Positions 1-10,220 of a DNA stretch of 64,000 nt are shown here, one piece after another. Origin of the DNA: Notospermus geniculatus (taxonomy: Eukaryota > Nemertea > Pilidiophora > Heteronemertea > Lineidae). Under the pieces are notes generated by a model. That model did not search any database, was not told the origin of the DNA, and saw nothing but the letters and a program-made list of their open reading frames with translations. The position numbers were made by a program, and so were the translations under genes. The stretch covers positions 137,400-201,399 of the forward strand of contig NMRB01000705.1 in the NCBI GenBank assembly GCA_002633025.1, in the 5' to 3' direction. Each line of letters begins with the position of its first letter. The first letter of the stretch is position 1.

Positions 1-180
1 TGTATGATGATGTTCATGGACAAATGTATGATTGGTGTGGACCGTTTTCCCAACAAGCTTGAATAGCATCCAACAGGTATGATGATGTTCAAACTTTTAG
101 CTGCATTGTGTAGACGGAAGTCCACAACAAGCTTGGACATCTATTGTTTTGAACAAATGTATGATCGTGTAGACGGGCAT
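1..180. repeat. Degenerate ~76-bp tandem repeat
   Basis: The phrase TATGATGATGTTCA recurs at about 3 and 79, and ACAAATGTATGAT recurs at about 20 and 153 beside GTGTAGACGG or GTGTGGACCG. This suggests two to three diverged copies of a unit near 76 bp that runs off the left edge of the window. It is followed at 218-293 by an A-rich low-complexity stretch. I see no coding signal in either. Confidence 0.4.
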
Positions 181-293
181 TAACAGACAATCGCCCAGTC
201 TGCTTCAAAAGTCTGGGAAGGGAGAAAATAAATAAAATAAAAAATGAAATAAAGAAAAAAATAAAAAACAAAAAAAATAAAAAGGAAAAAATA

Positions 294-935
294 CCCGAAA
301 TGGATGGTGAACATGGGAGACCGGAAAATTCTATGACCAAAATGGCATATCTGGAATATAAAGATGTTATTCCCTGAATGACTGTGAACAGGTCTTCATT
401 ACCAATGGCCACAGTTATTGCATAATTATGCGGTGATGAAATAGCCTATGTGATAGACCCTTGATATTTTCCTGTAGTGTGCTGTGCCTAAGCCTTGCTC
501 TCAAAACTAATCTTGCCAGAATGTCAGTGAATTACTGATTAGTTTTGCCTTTGACTTATTAATGACAAGAATGGGTACCAGTTGTTCAGTAAAAAATAGC
601 CAGTCTAATCAGTTTGCTGTGTTCCTGGTAACAAAGTTTGATGGGTAAATGCATTATTCTTAGCTGTTATAGGGCTGTGAAAACTATTTAGGGCGAGATA
701 AGGTTTTATCAACTAGAGAAGGCTTATGACCTACACAAAGTAAAGATCATCAAATAACTAGTTGGGTTAGGATCTGTCTCAGATTTCCTTAGAAGTCTCT
801 AGGTTGAGAATCTTGCATTAGAAGTGTTTCTTAGACTTGGTTAGAAATATTTCTTTGGACAGTGCAACTGTTCAGGCAGCTGTACTGCAATGCACATTGT
901 TTACTGAACCAAGATTCTGCCCAAAATGAGATTTA
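294..935. other. Single-copy AT-rich DNA, no feature seen
   Basis: I found no inverted repeat, tandem repeat or splice-bounded open frame that stands out here. Confidence 0.4.
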
Positions 936-1210
936 AGCAGTTGATTCCAAAGCCTTGGCTGTGCTGAATTCTAAAGTAACCTGTTCAGTAAGCAGTTGAT
1001 TCCAAAGCCTTGGCCATGCTGAATTCTAAAGTAACCTGTGCAGTAAGCAGTTGATTCCAAAGCCTTGGCCATGCTGAATTCTAAAGTAACCTGTTCAGTA
1101 AGCAGTTGATTCCAAAGCCTTGGCCGTGCTGAATTCTAAAGTAACCTGTGCAGTAAGCAGTTGATTCCAAAGCCTTGGCCGTGCTGAATTCTAAAGTAAC
1201 CTGTTCAGTA
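936..1210. repeat. 55-bp minisatellite, five copies
   Basis: Five head-to-tail copies of a 55-bp unit start at 936, 991, 1046, 1101 and 1156. Each begins AGCAGTTGATTCCAAAGCCT and ends with CTGTTCAGTA or CTGTGCAGTA. Variant positions (TGTTC versus TGTGC; CCATGC, CCGTGC or CTGTGC) alternate between neighbouring units, so the array may have grown by two-unit steps. Copies are nearly identical, which implies recent expansion or homogenisation. The copy number is likely to vary between individuals. Confidence 0.9.
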
Positions 1211-2220
1211 AGAACTCCAGTTTGAGGGTGTTAGGCTTCTTGCACTCTGTGATTTGGTTGAAATCAACTGCTCTTTAATTCAATACCTTGTAAACAGACT
1301 CAAGCATTGGAAAATGATAAATGCCCTTTAATCAAACTTGAAAAACTAGTTCAACAACAGCACATCATCATCTTCTATTCCATCAAATTTCATGTCAAAG
1401 TCTTATGAAGTTCTGGGCAAACTATTTGAAATGTCATTCAGTCTTCTAAGCTGATGAGTCTCAGAAAATCTTATTCATTGTTTGATTAGTTTGATTGATA
1501 TGAGAATCATTTTATGATCACTGTCGTGGATGGTTTGCAAATGAAAGGTACTTTTCGTGTACGTACATCAGCAAAAATCAGATAATGGTGAACAAGTAAA
1601 AAAGTGGAATAATGCTAAATAGAAGTCGATTGAAGTGTCTGGTTGGAAATGTGATCAGTTTATTTTGATTCGGATTACTAATTCCTTGATTCATTTTACT
1701 GAACATGCACTCATGAAATCAGGCGTCACTGCTTTTTTACCCAATGCTCGTCAAAATTAGTTTTGTTGGCGATGGCAAACACAACAGTCAAATTTTCTCA
1801 GGTTTTGTGCTGTTCTTTTTTTTAAGTTTATCAGTCCTAGATAAATGAATCCTTTCAAAGTGTTTGCACACGGCCGCGGACTGTTATGTTACAATTTTGT
1901 TGGCAAATAAGTGTTGCTATGTATTATGTGCTGCAGACAGTGAATCTGACTACTGGTAATGACACTCAGTAGGTGATAAGTACCGGTACTGTGGATGCTA
2001 GCAAAAGTGTTCATTGAATTCAAATGAGCCCTACTTTTACTACTGAGTCCTGGAAACTTACACAAGTTGCTGTTCTCTCAAAATCATAACCATTATCATC
2101 AGCATGATGATATCTGCTACTGTGTTGTTGATTTCACCCATAATTCACCCATAATTTCACCCAGTGTTCTCATCATCAGATATCCAATAAAAAGCACAAA
2201 GAATGACACACCAAAATGAT
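1211..2220. other. Single-copy DNA, no gene seen
   Basis: Mostly unremarkable AT-rich DNA. At 2132-2165 the phrase TTTCACCCATAATTCACCCATAA is a short local duplication (written here only as the 10-base unit TTCACCCATA repeated). At 2180-2216 the words GATATCCAATAAAAAGCACA and AATGACACACCAAAATGAT match sequence that also precedes related repeat copies at 22.3, 54.2 and 54.7 kb, so the next element probably begins here. Confidence 0.4.
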
Positions 2221-2379
2221 GTCGCCTCCGAATTTCACAAATTTTCGACCCTAACCGGGGTCTTCCTCAGGCACTTTCTAGTTGAGCTACCACTTCCTTT
2301 CACTTCTGGTAGCTCAACTAGAAAGTGCCTGAGGAAGACACCGGTTGGGGTCGAAAATTTTTTGAATTTCGGAGGCGAC
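2221..2379. repeat. Foldback with a hammerhead-like core on both strands
   Basis: Arms of about 72 bp, starting GTCGCCTCCGAATTTCAC at 2221 and closing at 2379, fold into a long hairpin. Each arm holds CTGAGGA, a short stem-loop closed by GAC...GTC, then GAAA: plus strand 2329-2356, minus strand 2243-2270. This is the order of the hammerhead ribozyme conserved core, but an unpaired A lies between CTGAGGA and stem II, and stem II has a mismatch in both arms. Diverged single copies occur at 22.4 and 43.3 kb. A Penelope-like retroelement terminal fragment is the likeliest source by analogy; no reverse transcriptase is visible. Confidence 0.55.
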
Positions 2380-2390
2380 CCTTCGTATTA

Positions 2391-2895
2391 CAGTGGTGTG
2401 AATTAATATTCGAACAGAGGGAATTCAGCAAAATTCGTCACTTCGGTATTCCAATATCTATATCAAAAGTATTTGAAGTCAGTCCTAGATATGCACTCCT
2501 CTAGTCTGATATGTTTTCGCTGAATTCAGATGCTGGATATCACGAAAGTGGTGAAAATATTGAATTTTGACATATTGGAAAATATCAAACTTGAATCACA
2601 GGTGTATGAATATCAACTTCTGTTTCCAAACGCTGTCAGGTAATATGTTGTTGCAAGAGGAAAAAATTCCACAAAATATCCAGACAAAATGGTGATAACA
2701 GCAAATCTCACGAAATGTCAAATTTCGATATTTTCGCCATTCTCGTGATATGCAGTATCTGAATTCAGCGAAAACATATCAGACTAGAGGAGTGCATGCT
2801 AGGACTGACTTCAAATACTTTTGATACAGATATTGGATAGGCTACATTAATGAAAAGCTGAATTCCCTCTGTTCGAATATTAATTCACACCACTG
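2391..2895. mobile_element. 505-bp foldback MITE with TA target duplication
   Basis: A perfect 39-bp terminal inverted repeat begins CAGTGGTGTGAATTAATATT and is flanked by TA at 2389-2390 and 2896-2897. Further imperfect pairing continues inward: the segment around CTCCTCTAGTCTGATATG at about 2506 is mirrored at about 2780. TA flanks and long inverted repeats fit a non-autonomous Tc1/mariner-type element. There is no transposase frame. It lies 11 bp from the preceding foldback, so the two repeats are effectively abutted. Confidence 0.8.
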
Positions 2896-2897
2896 TA

Positions 2898-3818
2898 TAT
2901 CATGTGGCAGATACATTTTGCTCAGATTTTTCAAGTGTTTTCCTTTTTTCCCCTCAGATTATAAAAAACCTATTTGCGGCACTCCACACACTACCAATAC
3001 CTCTTGAGGCCGATCTAACAGTATTTGTTATCATTTTTCGAAGTCTAGACAGTCCAAAATTACTGCTCTGCGATATGTAATGGTACATTCATTTTGTTAA
3101 TGAGTCCTTGGAGGGCCACTTCTGTTGTTAGGCAAATGCGTGATAGCGTCAATCACCGATGCACTTTTGGTCACAAGGCATGTTTCGGCCATAACTGTAC
3201 GTACATACCGCTGCAAGATCAGCTGCACTATCATTTATCTTCTGGGTAACTGTCAGCGCACCTGCCCTTTGGGAGGTTTTTGGTTTTATTCATGATTGGA
3301 CCAATCTTCACTTTCTCAATAGCTATAGACACGATAGAGACATAGAGAAGATGTATTCTGTGCTGTGTAAAATTTCTTTTCGTAGCTCTGATTCCCCGTT
3401 GCTCGAGATCTACACTCAATAATTCAGTGGTATCGGCCTCCGCTCAAAGCTGTCACCCTCAACCACTGAAACACTTGGTGCCAAAGTCCATTTCTGAACA
3501 CTAGATGTCACTACCAGTTGTTGACGAACAAGCTCGATCAACCAGCCAATGAGCAATCAGCCAATAAGAAAATATTTCATGTTTTCCCCTAGTTGCGTGA
3601 AATACTGGTCGCTGATTGGTTGATGACAATTTGCGCCATCTAGCGTTCAGAAACATGATTAGGCCCCAGCTGTGCTAGTGGTTGAGAGCGTATAACTAGT
3701 ATTATGCTTGAGGCCACTGGGGACGAGTGTATTACAGATCATAATAGATAAATCCTGAATGGTCATCTCCACTGAAAATTTAGCAGAATCTAACCTGGAC
3801 ATCCTTTCCTGTTTTCAG
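2898..3818. other. Single-copy DNA, no feature seen
   Basis: Ordinary sequence. Short open frames on either strand lack supporting splice signals. Confidence 0.35.
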
Positions 3819-3846
3819 ATTCAACATGTCGTGATCTACGAACAAG
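3819..3846 (+). CDS. Candidate 28-bp internal microexon
   Basis: A pyrimidine-rich acceptor (CTTTCCTGTTTTCAG) precedes 28 bases, followed by a consensus donor CAAG|GTACGT. Read from its first base the segment gives IQHVVIYEQ with one base left over. Both splice signals are unusually good for so short a segment, but strong acceptor-donor pairs also arise by chance in 64 kb, and no neighbouring exon with a matching phase was found. The product is unknown. Confidence 0.22.
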
Positions 3847-4119
3847 GTACGTATTGGGACCATTTAATGAGGCCATGTGAGGGAGCTGATGAACACTTAG
3901 TGAAGGTTATTGAGGCTATAACCGCTGGCAATTTAAAAAGGTTATATATGAGGCTGTTATGAAAAAGATTTATATGAGTTGGTATGAAGCTGTGATACAA
4001 GTGTGAGGTTAGATCTGAAGAACACTTTTTGATAGGATAAAAGTGAAAACCAAATAAAAAGAGGGCTTATGATGAGGCTATGGTTTGGGCTATAGATGGT
4101 TGAAAAGAGGTATGTTTTT

Positions 4120-4535
4120 AAAATTTAAAATGGTTTAGGGTGCCACACTAGACGCCTCTTAAAATGGTTTGAAGGCGTGTTAACGAAACGATTCCAGAAG
4201 TGGTTCAAAACGACTTGAAAACGGTTCGGCTAAAACACTTTTGAATGTGGCCCTCTAAGTGTTGTGCGGATGTGCAATAGATTCGCACATACTTTGGCCC
4301 GACAGATGCAAAACAAGGAAAAAAGCTCTTCAATTGGCGCATCCATCTTGGAATGATAGTAAATACCATTCATAGATGACAGCACAGTCTGACTTGACCT
4401 CAGTCCGCCGCGATAAAGCGATTTGAAAACGCTTTGTGACTGTAGTGTGGCGCGGTCGTTTTTGGTCAAAAGCGTTTTCCGGAAAACGTTCTCCGGAAAA
4501 ACGCTTTCAAGTCGTTTTCAGTGTGAACACAGTTA
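4120..4535. mobile_element. Possible degraded MITE rich in AAAACG/CGTTTT words
   Basis: The left part (about 4136) has TAGGGTGCCACACTAG and repeated GGTTC/GAAAACGG words. The right part has GTAGTGTGGCGCGGTCG and repeated CGTTTTC words ending in TCAGTGTGAACAC. The mirrored CACACT/AGTGTG and CGTTTTC/GAAAACG words suggest an old inverted-repeat element, but I could not fix its ends or a target duplication. Confidence 0.3.
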
Positions 4536-4866
4536 AAGAGATTGAGACGAAAGTGGCAGACCATTTGGAGGGGTGTTTAAAATGCCTGTGGACATCAAGT
4601 CTGTTTTCCAATCTCAGGACCTGCATCTTCCATTGGTCACCATTTATTAGGCTTACTTCAGCCCAGCATGGTGATTTGTACAAGTGACACTAATTGAAGT
4701 AACAGATCAACAGGTCGCATTGGTAATATTTTAATCTGCTGATTGAGACAGATGTTTTGAAAAGATAGATGAGAGAAAAAGACATATGGGCATTGAAATT
4801 GCCAAGAATTGAATGATGTATTAGAGTTAAATCTCACGCTAAATTACATCTGCATTAGGAGCTTAC

Positions 4867-5264
4867 AGGGCTCCCGCAGATCCTTAAAAAGCATTAAAAG
4901 TCAGGAATTTTTGTTTTTCAGAATTAAGGCCTTATAAAAGCCTTAAAAATATAATTTTTTCACTCAGTGGCCTTAAAAACGCCTTATAAATTTGATGTAG
5001 CTTCAGTTTTGAATTTTCATTAAACCGTTTCCCCTTCCTAACGATGTTTTTATTCGTATCAGTTGAAAACCGCCTGGTCGTCAAAGACGGGTTCCCGCCC
5101 ACAGCGCCAACCATTGTGTGTTCTTTACAACATTCACCTGCATGAATATTTACCGCAAGTTGCACAACCCACATGAAAACTCCTGACAACTTGGCCTTAA
5201 ATTTCTCCTTGATTGGCCTTAAAAAGGCCTTAATTTTGCTCACCAAAGAGCTGCAGGAACCATG
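4867..5264. mobile_element. CCTTAAAA-repeat MITE-like element
   Basis: The left end CAGGGCTCCCGCAGATCC and the reverse complement of the right end, CATGGTTCCTGCAGCTC, are similar, giving an imperfect inverted repeat of about 17 bp. Inside, words such as CCTTAAAAA, CCTTATAAA and GGCCTTAAAAAGGCC recur at both ends. The open frame on the minus strand here (4932-5246) is composed largely of these repeats and is not a gene. Confidence 0.4.
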
Positions 5265-5525
5265 GCTAATACTAGACTATTATGCTGGACTTGGGGGTCA
5301 TTTTAGAAGAGGCCAACTCTCCCTTGAAGGTATGGGCATTTGCTGCCCGTGATTTCATATTGATTGCCCTGATATGAATCATATTTGAAGACCTGAAAGA
5401 AAGAAATGTATGGCATGAATAATCCATTTCATTCAAAATATTCCTCTTTCACAGTAGTTTATGGGTGCCCCCACTTGAGGACCCCTTCTGAGTTGGGGAT
5501 TGAATTACTGCTCTGATTTGTTCTA

Positions 5526-5764
5526 CAAATGATGGCTGGACAAATGTGACCCGGCACAGCAAAATGAGTCGGAATGCGCACAGAAGAAGACCGAAGATAA
5601 CACCAGACAACAGTTACAGAAATCGACAAAGTCAAATTTCACAATGGGCAGACAATCCTGAAATCAACAAACCATTGGTGTCCCCTTGGACATGTTGGGT
5701 CTTCTTCCGTGCGCATTCCGACTCATTTTGCTGTGCCGGGTCACGTTTGTCCAGCCATCATTTG
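5526..5764. mobile_element. 239-bp foldback MITE
   Basis: Arms of about 62 bp begin CAAATGATGGCTGGACAAAT and mirror the right end ATTTGTCCAGCCATCATTTG except for single-base changes. The central part is short and has no frame of note. No target duplication could be assigned with confidence. The open frames that overlap it are by-products of the inverted repeat. Confidence 0.75.
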
Positions 5765-6381
5765 GTTTGATAATGTCTCTTCCATTGCCTCTTGCCTTTA
5801 GTTTCCTGTGTAGATCATTACCATTTCTAATAACATCATCATGCCATTACCGTAACTATTGTCTGAATACAGCAGCATGTGTCATATGTAACTTGGTTGC
5901 CCTTGTGTGGTTCTTATGGCTGCCCACTCAGGTTGACTGAGCTAATCTCTCATCAAATCCGAATTTCTTGAGGTTAATCTGTTCAGTGCATTTCCATGAG
6001 CGAACTCTTACTTACGTTGTAAAATTTCCTAGTGATACTAGAGAATAGTTAGTTTTTGTGATACTAGAGAATAGGTAATTAATTGGCAGAAAGTGTCTGT
6101 CAGGTTTCCAAAAAAAATATTGCAGAAAAATGTACTTCATTTTTTTCTGAGGATGGATGTGTTGCTGACATGGGCGTATTGATATCACTCAAAGCCAGCT
6201 GTGTTATCATCGATATCTCAACACACAATCTTGAAGCCTTGATGAGGATATGAAGCTACGTGTGCATCTGTACTACATATAGGTGTTCATCATGTTTGTA
6301 GTTGACATTCTATTGAAAAGAGGGCAGCATAGACCACATTTGTTTCTCGGTGTCTCAGTGTTTTGCCATTCCTCAAACATT
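5765..6381. other. Single-copy DNA
   Basis: There is no gene signal. A short direct repeat, GTGATACTAGAGAATAG, occurs twice at about 6032 and 6059. Confidence 0.35.
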
Positions 6382-6500
6382 GGGTCATATAAATAAGACT
6401 AATAAATGCTTTTACTTGAATTTTGCAATACAAATGCACTAGGCAGTGCTGTACAATTAAATCTGAAGTAAAACCATTCGCTGGTCTTTAGTCATAGACC
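6382..6500. mobile_element. Short palindromic MITE (AATGCTTTTACTT family)
   Basis: The left arm TAAATGCTTTTACTTGAA and the right arm TGAAGTAAAACCATTCG pair around a core with TTGCAATACAAATGCAC and a GTGCTGTACAA word. Two better preserved relatives lie at 58540-58650 and 58661-58764, and a fourth, split by another element, lies at about 37600-37945. Confidence 0.6.
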
Positions 6501-7259
6501 ATGAAGACATCAAACCCGGTTTCACTTAATGGTTTGCGACATTCCGAGAAAAACGTGATACCCAAAGAAAGTTTCAATGAAACTTCTTCCAATTGTTTTA
6601 TACGGTAGCTATGGTCTTCTCCATGATGTTTGAAAATTCCATACAATTCCATTCAGTAGTTCTTACGATATGGAACATTTAGCAGACAGTACCCGCGCGC
6701 ACAATGTGTTTCTCGGGTGATCTGTTATACATTTAGATAGACTATGGATGTGACCAACAGGTTTATCCAGCCCTTGCACCTTTATGAATTCGTCATTCTT
6801 CACAAATTTTGGGCTCAGGCGTAGTGGATTGTTGTATGCTACGGCCACCAACCCAAATTTGATTAGAAATATTATTTTAACATGGAAATTAGGGTGATAA
6901 GAGCCATCTGGTGTGAAAAACTGGAACTCATCGGGCAAGTAACAGAGTGTGCTCAAGTGGTTCCTTTATGGTTTGATGTCTTTATGATATGACCCATTGC
7001 CATTGATCTGTCCAGTTCATGATCACTGTTCACACCTCAGTCATAACTACCCAGCACCCAATTATTGCAACAATCTCTGTATCATGATGAGAAAGTCTCA
7101 TACTAGTATCCTTCCTTCCTGTGTATGGCTAATTTGGATTATCTGATACCGTATAGATGAAATCGGATGTGATTTTCCATAATGGAGTATAGCCAATGAT
7201 GAGCTTATCTGTACATACCAATCTGGTTCATAACATCAAGCTATTGTTAATGGTACATG
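6501..7259. other. Single-copy DNA, no feature seen
   Basis: A word GATATGACCC at about 6985 mirrors GGGTCATAT at about 6382, so the palindromic MITE on the left may be nested in a larger, older inverted repeat. Nothing else stands out. Confidence 0.3.
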
Positions 7260-7301
7260 TATGTCGGCATAGAATATCAGCAAAACTCAAGATATTCTAA
7301 G

Positions 7302-7445
7302 CAGGCGCAGATACAGAGGGGGTGCACGCCCCTTCTTATTTGGGAAAATTCTTTGAGTCTGACCGAGAAATCGTCAAGAAGGAGGTTTTTGATGTGAATG
7401 GCCTGGGCGCGCCCCTTCTTTTGACAGATCCTGGATCCGCCCCTG
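7302..7445. mobile_element. hAT-like MITE, copy A
   Basis: The right end GGATCCGCCCCTG and the left end CAGGCGCAGATAC are diverged inverted repeats resembling the CAGGGGCGGATCC ends of many small hAT-type elements. The duplicate at 10271-10416 has flanks TGCTAAG on both sides (7 bp), close to the 8-bp target duplication expected for hAT. The element was present before the segment duplicated. Confidence 0.5.
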
Positions 7446-8386
7446 CTGAGAAGAACCTAAAACTTGAAATTGGCTTGAAGCAAGTTGCTTGCTCCTGATT
7501 CATTTACAGGGTCATTGCTAGCTTGTCCCGAAAGGCGGGGGTAACCTATTTCAGCCAAAATCTGCATGAAAACACGTTTTTCAATGACGTCAGGAGACAG
7601 GCGTTTGGCCTCCCCCACCTCTAAGTTCTGGCCTTGCTTTGCCATGTTATTTTTTCCCTTCCGTGAGATGCTCCTTAAATCAAAAGAACTCCACCAGACA
7701 GGTGCAGGTGCATTATTAATATACGGCTTATTCCAATCATATTGATTTTACTCAGGGGTTGAAACACTCAGCCTTAACCAAATTTGCTCTGTAATGGATT
7801 ATCCATTTGAGGATGTGCAGGAGGGAACAAGCCTATGGCATTTGGGGCTCTTGGATAAATCTCAAGGTACTTGGCACAAATGGAGCGAGTCAGTCTTTGT
7901 CAAAACCTCGTTATTGTGCTAAGGCTTAGCTGTTGACATTTGGCATCATGATTTTTATATCTGGGTATAGCCCCCCCCCCCCCATCTCAAAACGGCACAG
8001 ACCAACCGTGATAGTGAATGAGCGCCACGGGACACATTTGTACCACTCAAGTGTGCCATAACAGACTACTGTGTAACCAAATTACTTCTACAACACAAAG
8101 CTTTAGGCTATGTTTTTCCCTTTTGGTTAATCGAAGAATGGGATACATCTTCAAGGCATGCCAAGACTTCATAGTGTCACCTCATAACCCAGGGTGCCGA
8201 ACACATTATCGGATGTGCTTATCAGCAATAGTCAAGGTACATATACATGATGTGGCTAGAAGGTGACCATTTTACATGGAACGGGAGTTATTGATAGACA
8301 CTAAATTTGAGTGGAAAGAACATATCTTTAATGATACCCCACCGAGTAAATACCCTCCAGTTTAGTAGGATGTGGAAACAAACTGA

Positions 8387-8517
8387 AGGCCGTATGCACG
8401 AGTCGGACTTCAGCCACACTTTCATTAAAGTCTGACTTTTCTCAATGCTTCAGGCTAAGAGAAAGTCTAACTTAGGCTTTATACTTTAGGCTAAGTCCGC
8501 CCCATGCATACGGCCCT
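8387..8517. mobile_element. Foldback with AGGGCCGTATGCA ends, copy A
   Basis: AGGCCGTATGCACGAGTCGG on the left pairs with CCGCCCCATGCATACGGCCCT on the right (written as its first 20 bases, CCGCCCCATGCATACGGCCC, plus T). Internal arms AGTCTGACTTT and AAAGTCTAACTT also pair. The copy in the second segment (about 11401-11520) has lost 11 bp from the left arm. Confidence 0.6.
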
Positions 8518-9414
8518 AAATGTCCTTTTTGAACAAAGGATTGCATCTGGGAAAAGAATCAAGGATTTTTTGAAAGTCCATGTGGACTAAGAATTACCTG
8601 TCGCAATTTCTTTGCTTTGTCACAATTTCTTTGGATGGATATTACAGTTAACTTATCCATTCTGTATAAATCTTTTGTCCAAGTACAATCCGGGAGTTGG
8701 CAATTTGTTGCCAGAGAACTTTACCCAACCAAGCACTCCACTTGAGTTAAGAGCCATCCAAGATGGTATTCCTTCTTCATCAACGACGAGGGATAAGTAA
8801 TGGAGATGGAATGAGAGGTTTCGGTTCGCCTTTGGTTACGATGAGTACCAGGCTGTCTGGCTCGTGTTTGTTGACAACTCATTGATCTAGGCTAGTTCCT
8901 CGAGTATCAAACTAAACTTCTGCAAAAACTTGTGTATGGCTTTGTTGCTTACAGCCATATAACCTAACTCCAGCTAGCTTTTTCAGGTGTTTGTTGATGA
9001 TGATGATGATGATGATGGTCGTTGTGGTGTCAGTGACAACAATAACGGCAGGCAGTCAAAACAGTTGGATATGATGAAGATGATGACCATGATGGTGATG
9101 CAGTGTGATAATGATTGAAATAGCCTTGCTGTGACTGGCTCTTTTGAAATGCGTGCTTTGTGTTCCTGTGGATGTTTTTGTCAATATATTGGCTCGTTCT
9201 TTTGTAAGATCTTTGTTCCTTGATATCCCATCCTGTAGTTACTTTGATGAGTATCTGCTGGACCCAGACAGATACTCAGACATTCGGCAGAATGAGACGT
9301 GTTAATTTGTCTGACTTAACTGCTGTGCTATAAGCCCCCTGTTGAAAGTTTACCCATTTTAGACAGACGGTCGATTGTGGAATGGGCCACCTGTCCTCAA
9401 ATGCTGCTTCATTA

Positions 9415-9663
9415 GGGCCGTTTAGACGACAAGCCAAAAAACCACATTCAGATTCAATCCAGTTGGATCCGATCGACCGCATCGGGTCTCATTTACATTT
9501 AGATGAGATTTGAATGTGGTCTAATGCGGTCCAATGTGGATTCGGGACTTTTTAAAATCCACATTAGACTGCATTGGGTAGCGTTTATACACGCAAGAGT
9601 TTTGAACCATAATCGGATTCGATCGGATCTCATGTGGATTTTTGCCTGTCGTCTAAACGGCCC
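9415..9663. mobile_element. 249-bp MITE present only in copy A
   Basis: The inverted repeat GGGCCGTTTAGACGACA is found at both ends, with TA flanks at 9413-9414 and 9664-9665. The equivalent place in copy B (about 12496, TTCATT|GTCACC) has no element, so it inserted after the tandem duplication, or was cleanly lost from copy B. The empty site differs by a few bases from a perfect pre-insertion sequence. The interior holds words related to GATCCGATCGAA and ATCCACATT on both strands, so the pairing extends beyond the ends. Confidence 0.75.
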
Positions 9664-10125
9664 TATATAGTCACCACAAACCTGTCAAGTTCGCCACTGG
9701 ATTGAAGCAAACTGGTCATTGAGTTGGTGCAACTATGGATCATAGACTGATAGTATGTGCTAAAAGCAGCCTTTGCTGCCTGTCTGAACGTTTTTGAAAA
9801 TCCTATCAAATAACATCCATCATCTTACTCCCTCATCTATCGCTATCATTCACCTTCTTGCATGACTGTCTGGCGGCAATCTTTAAAGCCAGTCGTCGGT
9901 GGCCTCTTTATGGTCACTGGACTACGCACTTCCAACACAAGACCCAATCAGTATCGGGCCATTGCATGTTTATATACAATTACTGTAGTTATCTTAGTTA
10001 CCATCATATCAAGGTTCGTTGGATAGCCTGACGATATCAAGGAAATTGATCTTCTTCTTCGTTTTACTGCGATCACGCTGAGTAGGGACGAGTTTTTGAT
10101 ACGACTTTATGGCTTATCTTCATAA

Positions 10126-10220
10126 ATCGTGACTCAAGAACAGGTGACCCGATATTCAGCGTGATGCACCAGAGCGGGGGCATACTTGCAATCGCCCCGA
10201 TTGCGTTACATCTAGTTTGG
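10126..10220 (+). mobile_element. 3' end of a Helentron-like element at the duplication junction
   Basis: About 91 bp (10126-10216) match the 3' end of the element at 26283-26888, including the subterminal GAGCGGGGGCATA, the hairpin GCAATCG-CCC-CGATTGC and the terminal ACATCTAGT. The rest of the element is missing. It sits exactly between the two 2.8-kb copies: the upstream copy ends at 10124 and the downstream one starts at 10221, 4-5 bp after the element's last base. Confidence 0.85.

Larger units (their letters stand above)
7260..10124. repeat. Tandem duplication 1, copy A (2865 bp)
   Basis: This copy aligns along its whole length with 10221-12950. It starts TATGTCGGCATAGAATATCA and ends CTTATCTTCATA. 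It differs by point changes, small indels and a private 249-bp foldback at 9415-9663 that is absent from copy B. It carries its own versions of a hAT-like MITE (7302-7445), a C-run (7969-7983), an 8387-8517 foldback and a (TGA)n tract (8992-9018). No splice-bounded frame is shared by the two copies, so it does not look like a duplicated gene. Confidence 0.9.
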
